Positions 1-7,532 of a DNA stretch of 64,000 bases are shown in pieces. A program made the translations under genes and the position numbers. Location: NCBI RefSeq assembly GCF_900890425.1, contig NZ_CAAHFG010000003.1, positions 310,001 to 374,000 of the forward strand, written 5' to 3'. This DNA comes from Pontiella desulfatans. Lineage in GTDB: Bacteria > Verrucomicrobiota > Kiritimatiellia > Kiritimatiellales > Pontiellaceae. The notes beneath the pieces are model-generated. The model was given only the letters and a program-made list of their open reading frames with translations, did no database searches and was not told where the DNA came from. Every line of letters begins with the position of its first letter. Within the stretch, counting starts at the first letter, position 1.

Positions 1-1
1 A

Positions 2-922
2 GTCCACTTTACCGCCGACATGGAAACCAAGCTCGACGAGGTCGAGGAAGGCAAGATCGAGTGGACGGCCATGATGCGGGAGTTTTATCCGTCGTTGCTC
101 GAATGGATCGAGCATGCGAAGGAGACCGCGGAGCCGGCCTTTGTGGCCCAATGTTTCGAGGCCTTGGCGAATGTCTCCGAGTGGGCGCCGGCCGTCAAGT
201 CCGGCCGCCGCACCTACGACGACCACAAAACCTTCGAAGACCTCCAGGAAAAGGTGGGCGAGGGCGAGCTGCTCTCCAAGCGCCAGGGCGAAATGCTGCA
301 CAAGATGTGCTGCCGCTACATCAAGCAGGTTCCCGCCGCGTTGGCGGCCGAGCTGGAGCTGGTCGAGCCCGAAGCCGTGCGCGGCGACACGCCCCGCAAG
401 CTCCAGATCCTGGCCAACGTGAAGTTCGAAGAACCCCGCAGCGTCGGCAAGCGCACCTACGACGACAAAAAGTTTGTCGGTTCCCTGGCCGACCAGATCA
501 CCATGGGCAAACGCCTCAGCGAGCGCCAGGTGGCCTATCTCGATACGCTGCTCACCAAATATTCCGACCAGCTCGAAAACTTCGAGGCCATCAAGGCCGA
601 GTTCAAGCTCGACGAAAAGAAGGAGGTCGAGGCCGATCCCACCACCGCACCGGTGATTGCGCTGATGCAGCACATTACCGAATGGGCCGAGCCGACCATG
701 CGCGGCAAGCGCGAGTTCAACGATAAGACGTTCTTCGATTCCATCTCCACCCAGTTCAAGGGCAAGGGGGCGCTCTCCGATCGCCAGCTCGCCGCCCTCA
801 AGAAGATGGCCGCGCGCTATGCCGACCAGATCCCGAACTATCAGGACGCGATGGATCAATACGGCCTGCCCGCCCCCCGCAAGCCCAAGCCGAAGAAGGA
901 AGAAACTCCTGCTTCTGAATAA
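2..922 (+). CDS. topA: DNA topoisomerase I, C-terminal part (5' end outside window)
   Basis: The reading frame is open to the left edge, so only the C-terminal ~306 residues are present. The first visible residues (VHFTADMETKLDEVEEGK, then an MMREFY motif) match the end of the type IA topoisomerase core, just past the toroid. The usual zinc ribbons are absent. Instead the tail has three repeats of about 50 residues, each with a GKRTYDD-like start, an LS(K/E/D)RQ motif and a final RY/KY..Q. The enzyme relaxes negative supercoils through a covalent 5'-phosphotyrosine; the catalytic Tyr lies outside the window. Family call is firm; the repeat tail is of unknown role, perhaps DNA binding. Confidence 0.85.
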   Translation, partial: VHFTADMETKLDEVEEGKIEWTAMMREFYPSLLEWIEHAKETAEPAFVAQCFEALANVSEWAPAVKSGRRTYDDHKTFEDLQEKVGEGELLSKRQGEMLHKMCCRYIKQVPAALAAELELVEPEAVRGDTPRKLQILANVKFEEPRSVGKRTYDDKKFVGSLADQITMGKRLSERQVAYLDTLLTKYSDQLENFEAIKAEFKLDEKKEVEADPTTAPVIALMQHITEWAEPTMRGKREFNDKTFFDSISTQFKGKGALSDRQLAALKKMAARYADQIPNYQDAMDQYGLPAPRKPKPKKEETPASE

Positions 923-925
923 GAA

Positions 926-1010
926 TTAACCACAAAGGCACAAAGGACTCGAAGAGGTGACTATACTCGTTTTCGTGTTCCTTTGTGAACTTGGTGCCTT
1001 TGTGGTTAAA
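926..1010. repeat. Intergenic palindromic repeat, ACCACAAAG type
   Basis: An imperfect inverted repeat of about 85 bp fills the gap between topA and xerC: TTAACCACAAAGGCACAAAG on the left and its near complement ending CTTTGTGGTTAAA on the right. It belongs to the same family as the ACCACAGAG elements near 2.0, 3.8, 4.1, 5.9, 11.8, 18.7, 28.4 and 39.7 kb. The hairpin could act as a terminator for topA. Confidence 0.75.
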
Positions 1011-1021
1011 AGCGATTCGCC

Positions 1022-1978
1022 ATGAACGATCCGTGCGTTGAACATTTTGTGCAGTATCTCGAAGGCGAGAAAAACGCCTCCGAGCATACGATCAGCAACT
1101 ACCTGATCGATATCCGGCAGTATTGCGAGATCGTGTGGGGCGAGGAGGCCACCGCGCCCTTCAAATGGAAGGAGGCCGACCGCTTTACCGCGCGCAAGTT
1201 TCTCGTCTTTTTCCAGAAGCTGGAAATGGCGCCGGCCACCACGGGGCGCAAGCTTTCGGCGTTGCGCTCGTTCTATCGGTTTTTGCTGCGCGAGGAATAT
1301 GTGGAGCACAATCCGTTCAGCGGGTTGAACCTGCCGAAGAAGGGGAGCTATCTGCCGCAAATCCTTTCAACCACCGAGGTGGTGCGGTTGCTCGACGCTC
1401 CTGCGAAATACAACGAACAGCAGGTGCTCACCAACAATCCGAAGATCAAGATTTGGCGCGAATACATGGTCGCGCGCGATGCCGCCATCCTGGAACTGCT
1501 CTATTCCACCGGCATGCGCATCAACGAGTTGGTCAAGTTGCCGGAGGAGGGCATCGACCTGCTCTCCGGCGTGGCGCGCGTCCGCGGCAAAGGCAAGAAG
1601 GAGCGGCTCTGCCCGTTGGGGTCGCCGGCGGAACGGGCTCTGACCAACAACCTTCAGCTTCGCGAAAACGTTTGGCTGTTGGAAGGCAAGCGCGATGTGC
1701 GAAGCCCGGTCTTCCTGAATAAAAGCGGCGGCCCCATCACCGCGCGCTCCATCGAACGCATGATGAAAAAATATGTGCTGTTTTGCCACTTGAACGCCGA
1801 ACTGACCCCGCACAGCCTGCGCCATAGCTTTGCCACCCACCTGCTCGATGCCGGCGCCGATCTGCGCAGCGTCCAGGAGTTGCTCGGCCACGCCTCGCTC
1901 TCCACCACCCAAATCTACACCCACGTCTCCGTCGAGCGCCTCAAGGAAGTCTACCAGCTGGCCCATCCAAGGGCGTAA
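1022..1978 (+). CDS. xerC: Tyrosine recombinase XerC/XerD
   Basis: 318 residues, the usual length for a chromosome-dimer resolvase. An N-terminal SAM-like core-binding domain (about residues 5-95) is followed by the catalytic domain. The catalytic set is visible: Arg166 (STGMRINEL), His264-x-x-Arg267 (PHSLRHSF), His290 (LLGHASL) and nucleophile Tyr299 (IYTHV). The protein would resolve chromosome dimers at dif together with a partner Xer. No integrated element lies beside it, so a housekeeping role is likelier than a phage integrase. XerC versus XerD cannot be decided here. It follows topA on the same strand, separated by a palindromic repeat. Confidence 0.9.
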   Translation: MNDPCVEHFVQYLEGEKNASEHTISNYLIDIRQYCEIVWGEEATAPFKWKEADRFTARKFLVFFQKLEMAPATTGRKLSALRSFYRFLLREEYVEHNPFSGLNLPKKGSYLPQILSTTEVVRLLDAPAKYNEQQVLTNNPKIKIWREYMVARDAAILELLYSTGMRINELVKLPEEGIDLLSGVARVRGKGKKERLCPLGSPAERALTNNLQLRENVWLLEGKRDVRSPVFLNKSGGPITARSIERMMKKYVLFCHLNAELTPHSLRHSFATHLLDAGADLRSVQELLGHASLSTTQIYTHVSVERLKEVYQLAHPRA

Positions 1979-2079
1979 TACCAATAAACTGATTTGTTTT
2001 TTACCACAGAGGGCACTGAGGCACAGAGGAGCGAGGTTGCCATATTACTTCGTGCCTCAGTTGAGACCATTCAAATTAG
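1979..2079. repeat. Intergenic palindromic repeat, ACCACAGAG type
   Basis: A copy of the recurrent element: a flank reading AATAAACTGATTTGTTTTTT, then ACCACAGAGGGCACTGAGGC, then the opposite arm CGTGCCTCAG and a closing GAGACCATTCAAATTAG flank. It lies between the convergent xerC and the TPR-protein gene and overlaps the stop codon of the latter. Confidence 0.75.
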
Positions 2080-2978
2080 TGGTTGCAGTCCGGGCCATGC
2101 ACGTGTTCTTCGTGGTCATCATGGCCGCAGTCGCACTCTTCGCCGTGTTCATGATCATGATCGTGGTCGTCGTCCTCGCATTCGTGCGTTTTGTGGAAGA
2201 GCAGTTCGAGCCGTGCCTTGGCGGCTTCGGGGTCGAGTTCGCCGGCTTCCAGCTTGGCCAATCGTTCTGCGAAGACGGGGGAGGGACTGAGTTGGAGACG
2301 ATCCTTGGCTGCGACAATGGCTTCTTCTTGTTTGTCCATCGCTTCGTTCACAAAGGAGCGGGATATGTGGATGAAGGCCAAGTCGAGTGCGGCTTGTTCG
2401 GGGTCGGCCTGTTCTTCGATGGAGGTGAGCATTTCCATGGCGGTTTCCAGCGATTCCAGCGCGGGCGCATACTCGGCTGAAGAGAGGAAGAGTCGCCCCA
2501 TTTCAAGCGGGAGCTCGTAGCGGTCGGGATTTTTTTCCATGGCTTCGCGGATGGCGTCACGGGCCAGTTCCGGGCGGTCGCATTCGCCGTTGAGCCAGAA
2601 GCTGGCCACCAGGTAGATTTCTATGTTGTGCGGATCGCTTTTGGAGGCCAGCCGGAGCCAGGGCAGGATTTCCTCGATCTCGCGCCCTTCGGTATGGGCA
2701 TGTTTGTTCGGGACGATTTCCTCTTTCCATTTTTGGAAAAAGCCGTGGAAGGCTTCCTCCTTCTCGTGGCCGACGCCCTTGTGGAAGTAGAGGTCGGCGC
2801 GTTCGTACAGGCTTTCGGCCAGGAGCGCGCGGGCGGGGCCAAGCAGGTAGACGGAACCTTTGGCCATGTTATTGCCTTCCGACGGCTTGTGGGAAAGCAA
2901 CGCGGCGCCGGTGGCGACGGCCGCCATACAAGCCACTCCGATGGCCAGCACGGGAATTTGGGCGTTGAGGCGGCTCAC
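2076..2978 (-). CDS. TPR-like protein with a His/Cys/Asp-rich metal-binding tail
   Basis: About 300 residues from a GTG start whose last bases overlap the TGA of the upstream permease gene (GTGA overlap), so the two are translationally coupled. The N-terminus carries one hydrophobic segment (roughly residues 7-25), suggesting a membrane anchor. The middle is helical and TPR-like. The last ~40 residues are packed with His, Asp, Glu and Cys (for example HDHDHEHGEECDCGHDDHEE), a plausible site for Zn, Cu or Ni. With the ABC permease and ATPase upstream it forms an export system; the tail suggests a metal-linked role. The function is not established. Confidence 0.7.
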   Translation of the reverse strand: MSRLNAQIPVLAIGVACMAAVATGAALLSHKPSEGNNMAKGSVYLLGPARALLAESLYERADLYFHKGVGHEKEEAFHGFFQKWKEEIVPNKHAHTEGREIEEILPWLRLASKSDPHNIEIYLVASFWLNGECDRPELARDAIREAMEKNPDRYELPLEMGRLFLSSAEYAPALESLETAMEMLTSIEEQADPEQAALDLAFIHISRSFVNEAMDKQEEAIVAAKDRLQLSPSPVFAERLAKLEAGELDPEAAKARLELLFHKTHECEDDDHDHDHEHGEECDCGHDDHEEHVHGPDCNH

Positions 2979-3763
2979 AGCTGCGCCCCGCGTTTGAAAT
3001 ATTTTTTGCGGAAGGCCAGCCAAGCCAACCCGATGAAGACGGTGGTGAGCAACAGGCCGTAGGCAAGGGTGCCGATAAAGATGCCGCTGCCGAGCGTGCC
3101 CCAGTTGTGCAGCACGCGGGCGCGCATGTCGAACAGCTCAAGGTGGGGGGCAATGAAGTAGATGCCGGTCAGGGCGGCGGCGCGCCAGCCTTCGGCATAG
3201 GCGAGCAGGTTGGGGATGCGCGGCACGAACAGGTAGCAGAGCACCACAAAGATACCGGCGCCGGTTCCCGCGGCCCCCTGCGACACAAACATGCTGAAAA
3301 ACAGGCTGATGGCGACCAGCAGGCCGAGCAATGCCGAGTGCAGGCAGAAGACCTGCAGGAGCACCGCGGGCTCGAAGGCATAGCCTTTCGAGAGCGTTAC
3401 GCCGGTCACGATCAGGTAGAACAGCGCGTTCGCGGCCAGGAGGCCGAGCCAGAGCCCCAGCCACTTGCCCAGCAGGAACTCAAAACGGTTGATGGGTTTG
3501 GTGAGGATCGTGAAAATGGTGCCCGAGCGGATTTCGTTGGGGAATTGACGGGCGCCCATGATGACCGCCAGGGCAATCGAGAAGAGGAAAACCAACATCA
3601 GGCCAATGTCCATGATGTAGGAGGAGGGGACATCGGAGCCGAACGCATCCACCGTGGTGAGCAGGAGGGTGAAGAAGCCCTGCAGGGTGAGGATAATGTA
3701 GACATCCTTGCGCCGGAGCATTTCCAGCCAAACCGTTTGTGCGATAGTGATCATGTTTTTCAT
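2975..3763 (-). CDS. ABC-2 type transporter permease (NosY-like)
   Basis: 262 residues with about six hydrophobic segments. The opening MITIAQTVWLEMLRRKDVYI is typical of NosY/ABC-2 permeases, followed by ARQFPNEIRSGTIFTILTKPI, the conserved cytoplasmic region of this family. It would form the membrane channel for the ATPase at 4248-4988; the two are separated by about 480 bp of palindromic repeats, probably inserted into an older operon. It overlaps the next gene by 4 bases. The substrate is unknown; the His/Cys-rich neighbour hints at metal handling, as in the NosDFY copper system, but that is inference. Confidence 0.8.
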   Translation of the reverse strand: MKNMITIAQTVWLEMLRRKDVYIILTLQGFFTLLLTTVDAFGSDVPSSYIMDIGLMLVFLFSIALAVIMGARQFPNEIRSGTIFTILTKPINRFEFLLGKWLGLWLGLLAANALFYLIVTGVTLSKGYAFEPAVLLQVFCLHSALLGLLVAISLFFSMFVSQGAAGTGAGIFVVLCYLFVPRIPNLLAYAEGWRAAALTGIYFIAPHLELFDMRARVLHNWGTLGSGIFIGTLAYGLLLTTVFIGLAWLAFRKKYFKRGAQL

Positions 3764-3786
3764 GTTGTTTCCTGCTTCGTTTATTT

Positions 3787-3910
3787 ATACCCAATTAAAC
3801 AGATTTTTTTTACCACAGAGGTCACCGAGACACAGAGCAATTGAACATTCCCGCTCCTCTGTGCCTTCGTGTCCTCTGTGGTGAGACCATTCAAGTTAAG
3901 TTCATATTAC
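3787..3910. repeat. Full-length ACCACAGAG palindromic element
   Basis: One of the best-preserved copies. The flank TACCCAATTAAACAGATTTT leads to ACCACAGAGGTCACCGAGAC, a short loop, the opposite arm CCTCTGTGCC...CCTCTGTGGT and the closing flank GAGACCATTCAAGTTAAGTT. The same two flanks recur, in either orientation, at 11781-11910 and 18664-19067, so the mobile or repeated unit is about 125 bp and not only the hairpin. Confidence 0.8.
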
Positions 3911-4033
3911 GTGGCAAATGGGTCAGGATAATCTAGGAAAAATCATTAAATGCAAAATGTTGGCTTCGACCTGGAATGTTGATTGTTCCTCATTTTGCTC
4001 CAAATTATTTTGCTTACTTAAGTCCTGTTTCGG

Positions 4034-4246
4034 TTCCTCTGTGCCTCCGTACTACGATCCGTCAATTTCTTGTTTTGCTGGCAAGTTTTTACCACCCGCT
4101 GCGCTAGAGGACACGGAGGCACAGAGGGTGAGGATGCTTTGTGTCTCTGAGTTCTCTGTGGTGAAAAATCCGTGTCTTCGGTGTTCATCTGTGGCGTCAA
4201 ATAATTTGGTGTGCGGCACTGCTGCTCCAGGCTCTCGGTGGTGAAA
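4034..4246. repeat. Composite ACCACAGAG repeat cluster
   Basis: About 210 bp of merged repeat arms between the ABC permease and ATPase genes: CCTCTGTGCCTCCGTACTAC, GTTTTTACCACCCGCTGCGC, GGACACGGAGGCACAGAGG, TTCTCTGTGGTGAAAAA and GGTGTTCATCTGTGGC. The same blocks occur in reverse complement at 18690-19000. The rest of the gap from 3911 to 4033 shows no gene. Confidence 0.7.
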
Positions 4247-4247
4247 A

Positions 4248-4988
4248 TCAATCCTGTCCAGCATCCTGCTGAAGGGCTTCGAGGAAATAGTGTTCGAGGT
4301 TGGGTTTGTCGCCGACCAGCTCGGCCACCGGGCCCTGGCGAATAATCCTGCCGTTGGCGATCATGATGATTTCGTCGCAGACGGTTTCGATTTCGGACAG
4401 CTCGTGCGAGGAAAAGAAGATGGTCTTGCCGCGCGCCTTGAGCTGCTCGATCAGCTTGCGGATCTTCATGCGTCCGAGGGGATCGAGGCCGTTGGTGGGT
4501 TCGTCCAGGATCAGCAGGTCGGGATCGTTGATCAGCGCCTGGGCGAGGCCGATGCGCTGGAGCATGCCGCGCGAATAGGTGGCAATGCGCTTGTTGGCGT
4601 GGGCGATCAGTTCCACTTCGTTAAGCAAGTGGTCAACCCGCTCCTTGCGCTCCGACTTGGGAATATCGAATAGCTTGGCGGTCATTTCCAGATATTCGCG
4701 GGCGGTCATGTATTTATAGCATTCGGGGTGCTCGGAAAGATAACCGATCTGCGAGCGCGACTCGGCGGACGAGGCATCCTTGCCCAGCAGCTGGGCGGTG
4801 CCGGAGTCGGGGGAAAGAAATCCAAGCAGGACGTGCAATGCAGTGGTTTTTCCGGCGCCGTTGGGGCCGATGAAGCCCACGGTTTTTCCTGCTTCCACCG
4901 TGAACGATACCTCGTCCAAAGCCTTATGGACCTGTTTTTTGTGCTGGAACGTGGCGCAGAGGCCGTTTGCTTCGATAACCGTTTTCAT
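4248..4988 (-). CDS. ABC transporter ATP-binding protein (ABC-2/NosF type)
   Basis: 246 residues, the normal size of a stand-alone ABC ATPase. Walker A is GPNGAGKTT (about residue 40), the signature is YSRGMLQRIG and Walker B is LLILDEPTNGLDP, followed by an SSHELSE switch region. It powers the permease encoded downstream at 2975-3763. The order ATPase, permease, TPR/metal-tail protein on one strand suggests a single transport operon into which repeats have been inserted. Confidence 0.88.
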   Translation of the reverse strand: MKTVIEANGLCATFQHKKQVHKALDEVSFTVEAGKTVGFIGPNGAGKTTALHVLLGFLSPDSGTAQLLGKDASSAESRSQIGYLSEHPECYKYMTAREYLEMTAKLFDIPKSERKERVDHLLNEVELIAHANKRIATYSRGMLQRIGLAQALINDPDLLILDEPTNGLDPLGRMKIRKLIEQLKARGKTIFFSSHELSEIETVCDEIIMIANGRIIRQGPVAELVGDKPNLEHYFLEALQQDAGQD

Positions 4989-5189
4989 GATGTCCTTTTT
5001 AAAGTTGCTGATTAATTACAGCATTTAGCAGGTATGATGCCAGTTTGGATGCTTCAAGCCTAGCATCCAGGTTTTCGAGGCAGGTTTTTCTTGCTGCGCC
5101 GTGGCGCGGATGTCCGATCCGCGTTTTCGGCTGTATTCCTTTCATGCGGGAAACTCGCAGCGGAGATGTGAGCTACAGGGTTGCATGAC

Positions 5190-5219
5190 AAAAAAAGGAC
5201 GCCCGAAGGCGTCCTTTCT
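5190..5219 (-). terminator. Rho-independent terminator of the pseudopilin gene
   Basis: On the minus strand the stem AAAGGACGCC/GGCGTCCTTT closes on a TTCG loop and is followed by a run of T. It lies about 25 bp past the pseudopilin stop codon. Confidence 0.85.
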
Positions 5220-5241
5220 ACAGATCTAAGCGGTTTCCCGA

Positions 5242-5574
5242 TTAGAATGCGGCATTATGAGTAGCTGCGTCAGCGCCGGCACAAGCAGGGTCAACACCGA
5301 GAAGGCCCGTGGTGTATGCAGCACCGTCAGTCGGGCAGGTCGGATATGCAAGACCCTTGATGTATTGGGCTGCGTTGTCGATGGAGTTGTCTTCTTCCAT
5401 TGCGCACTGTTCCTTGGCCGCGTCGATGATGCGGAGGTTGTTAACGCAGGCTTTGGTGCGGGAGTTGTCACGAGCCTTCGCGAAGGAAGGGATGCCGATG
5501 GCAGCAAGCAGACCGATGATGGCCACTACGATCATGATTTCTACGAGGGTGAAGCCTTTTTTATTCGTTTTCAT
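5242..5574 (-). CDS. Type IV pilin/pseudopilin with N-terminal methylation signal
   Basis: 110 residues. The start MKTNKKGFTLVEIMIVVAII is a class III signal: prepilin peptidase would cut after Gly7, expose Phe8 for N-methylation and leave Glu12 for assembly. A hydrophobic helix runs to about residue 30. The compact C-terminal head has four Cys that could form disulfides. It is the likely major pilin or pseudopilin for the PilB/PilC motor encoded just upstream on the same strand. A sigma-54-type promoter precedes it and a terminator follows, so it is probably transcribed alone and strongly. Short pilins of this type with a KACVNNL motif are common in Lentisphaerota/Kiritimatiellota. Confidence 0.88.
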   Translation of the reverse strand: MKTNKKGFTLVEIMIVVAIIGLLAAIGIPSFAKARDNSRTKACVNNLRIIDAAKEQCAMEEDNSIDNAAQYIKGLAYPTCPTDGAAYTTGLLGVDPACAGADAATHNAAF

Positions 5575-5663
5575 TTTGTTTTCTCCATTTGGTTTAGTTC
5601 TTGCGTTTAGTTTTTCTTGTCTGCGTTGAGCTCACCTCATGTCGTTCAGACGGATAGCTATAT

Positions 5664-5679
5664 AGCGGATAGCGTGCCA
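5664..5679 (-). promoter_or_regulatory. Sigma-54 (-24/-12) promoter of the pseudopilin gene
   Basis: On the minus strand TGGCACG-CTAT-CCGCT lies about 90 bp upstream of the pilin start. The GG and GC dinucleotides are at the 12-nt register of the RpoN consensus TGGCACG-N4-TTGC. A NtrC-family activator gene lies next door, and pilin control by PilR and RpoN is known in Pseudomonas. The -12 box has CC in place of TT. Confidence 0.6.
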
Positions 5680-5917
5680 ACTTTTATTTTCGGTAAGCGG
5701 GGAGATTCGGGCAAAAACGGGGATCGTTGAAAAAACCCTTTAAAATAAGCATTTTTACAGGGTGATGCGGGTTGGAAATTCTTTTGGGGAGGGTGGGGGT
5801 GGATTTCAAGAAAGCCGGAAATTTCCGATTCTGAGAAGAAACCGGCTTCCAAAAACTGGAATTTTCAGGTTTGGAGTGGAGCCAGAGCTATACCACATTC
5901 ATTTAGCTATCGGTATA

Positions 5918-5997
5918 TTCCTCGCAGAGGCGCAGAGAGCGCAGAGAATTCTTTTTAATCTGTACGGCTCTGCGATCTCAGCGACTCTGCGAGGGAT
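5918..5997. repeat. Palindromic repeat, CGCAGAG variant
   Basis: An imperfect inverted repeat, TTCCTCGCAGAGGCGCAGAG opposite GACTCTGCGAGG, a sequence variant of the ACCACAGAG family. The rest of the 570-bp gap between the pilin and regulator genes holds the pilin promoter but no convincing gene. Confidence 0.65.
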
Positions 5998-6064
5998 CAA
6001 TCCGACAGGGAAGTTTAGGCCGAATACGAACTGAAGATTCGTTGTTTTGCCTTCATTCGTTGCA

Positions 6065-6100
6065 AATAAAAAACGCGCCCTCCGAATGGAGTGGCGCGTG
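6065..6100 (-). terminator. Rho-independent terminator of the pil regulator operon
   Basis: On the minus strand the stem ACGCGCC/GGCGCGT, extended by an inner TCC/GGA pair around GAAT, is followed by TTTTTTATTTG. It lies about 50 bp past the response-regulator stop. Confidence 0.8.
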
Positions 6101-6106
6101 TGCGGT

Positions 6107-6145
6107 CTGATCTGATCCCTGACCCCTGATCCCTGATCCCTGATT
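6107..6145. repeat. Short tandem CCCTGAT repeats
   Basis: Five to six imperfect copies of TGATCCC/CCCTGAT in a row, placed directly after the response-regulator stop codon. Function unknown; probably slippage-generated. Confidence 0.6.
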
Positions 6146-6146
6146 C

Positions 6147-7532
6147 TCAGCCCTCGGCGTTTTGTTCCTCTTCCGGCAACTTGCGGTAGAGGGTGGCCAG
6201 GCTGATGTCGAGCTCCTTGGCCGCGGCAACCTTGTCGCCGCCCATGGTGTCGATGACGGTCTTGAGGTATTCCTTCTCCTTTGCGCGGAGGAAGGCCTTG
6301 AGCGATTTGCCCTTTTCAAACTCGCCGGTGAGGGCGGCGCTCTGGGCGCCAGGGTTTTCCTCGTAGGAGACAATGAGTTTGGAAGGCAGGGTTTCCTTGG
6401 TGATCTTGCCATCGCTGAGGAAGGTGAGGCAGTGCTGGATGACGTTCTGCAGCTCGCGCACGTTGCCCGGCCAGGTATAGTTTTGCAGGATCGAGAGGAC
6501 GGCATTGTCCATGGACGGGAATTCCTCGCCGGGGTCAAGCTCCGTTCCAATAAAGTGCTGGGCGAGGGGCAGGACATCCTCCGGGCGTTGCTTCAGCGGG
6601 GGAATATCGATGGAAATTACGCTGAGGCGGTAGAACAAGTCCTCGCGGAAGGAGCCTTCCTTCACCATGTTTTCCAGGTTGCGGTTGGAGGCCGCGAGGA
6701 TGCGCACATCGACATCGAATTCCTCGGTTCCGCCGACCTTGCGGATCTTTTTGTTCTGGATGGCGCGCAGCAACTTGGACTGCAAGGCGTGGGGGATGGA
6801 GTTGATTTCGTCGAGAAACAAGGTGCCGCCCCTGGAAGCTTCGAAAAGGCCTTCCTTGTTGGCGCTGGCCCCGGTGAAGGCGCCCTTGGTGTGGCCAAAA
6901 AGTTCCGATTCGATCAGGGTTTCGGGCAACGCGGCGCAGTTGACGGGAATGAAGGGCCCTTCGGAGCGGGCGCTATAGGCATGGACGGCTTCGGCGACGA
7001 GCTCCTTGCCGGTTCCGCTTTCGCCGGTGATCATGATGGTGGTTTTGGTGGGGGCGACGCGCTTGATCATTTCGCAGACGTTGACCATCTGCTCGCTCTC
7101 GGCAACAATGTTGCCGAAATATTTCTTGGCTTCGATATGCGAATCGGCACCGATTTGCTCGGACAGGGATTTCTGGTAGTCGAGCGCGCGTTTCACGGTT
7201 GCGAGCAGCTCGTCGATCTTGAACGGCTTCGGGATATAGTCGAAGGCGCCTTCCTTCATGGCTTCAACCGCCGTGGCAACAGTCGCATAGGCCGTAAGCA
7301 TGATGACTCCGACGTACGGACGCATTTGCCGGGTTTTGCGAAGCAGCTGCATGCCATCGACCGGCTCCATCTTGATGTCGGAGATCAACAGGTCGAATTG
7401 TTCGGACTTAAGTTTTTTTTCGCCGACCACGCCGTTTTCGGCCAGTTGGACTTCGTAGCCCTTAGAAAGCAGTATTTTGTTTAGCAAGCTGAGAATCGTC
7501 GGATCATCATCCGCTATGAGTATTTTCGCCAT
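6147..7532 (-). CDS. NtrC-family sigma-54-dependent response regulator (PilR-like)
   Basis: 461 residues. Receiver domain 1-120 with the acidic pocket DDD at 8-10, phospho-acceptor Asp52 and a conserved Lys in IPKPFK. The AAA+ domain (about 145-375) has Walker A GESGTGKE, the sigma-54 contact loop GAFTGA and Walker [11 protein letters not shown] Fis-type helix-turn-helix lies at the C-terminus ([16 protein letters not shown]). It should activate RpoN promoters, most simply the one before the nearby pseudopilin gene. Its start overlaps the 3' end of the sensor-kinase gene by 26 bp, so the two are coupled. Confidence 0.9.
   Translation of the reverse strand: MAKILIADDDPTILSLLNKILLSKGYEVQLAENGVVGEKKLKSEQFDLLISDIKMEPVDGMQLLRKTRQMRPYVGVIMLTAYATVATAVEAMKEGAFDYIPKPFKIDELLATVKRALDYQKSLSEQIGADSHIEAKKYFGNIVAESEQMVNVCEMIKRVAPTKTTIMITGESGTGKELVAEAVHAYSARSEGPFIPVNCAALPETLIESELFGHTKGAFTGASANKEGLFEASRGGTLFLDEINSIPHALQSKLLRAIQNKKIRKVGGTEEFDVDVRILAASNRNLENMVKEGSFREDLFYRLSVISIDIPPLKQRPEDVLPLAQHFIGTELDPGEEFPSMDNAVLSILQNYTWPGNVRELQNVIQHCLTFLSDGKITKETLPSKLIVSYEENPGAQSAALTGEFEKGKSLKAFLRAKEKEYLKTVIDTMGGDKVAAAKELDISLATLYRKLPEEEQNAEG

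Noticed and set aside
5658-5852. 64-residue frame upstream of the pseudopilin
   Set aside because: No ribosome site, no conserved features, and it overlaps the sigma-54 promoter.
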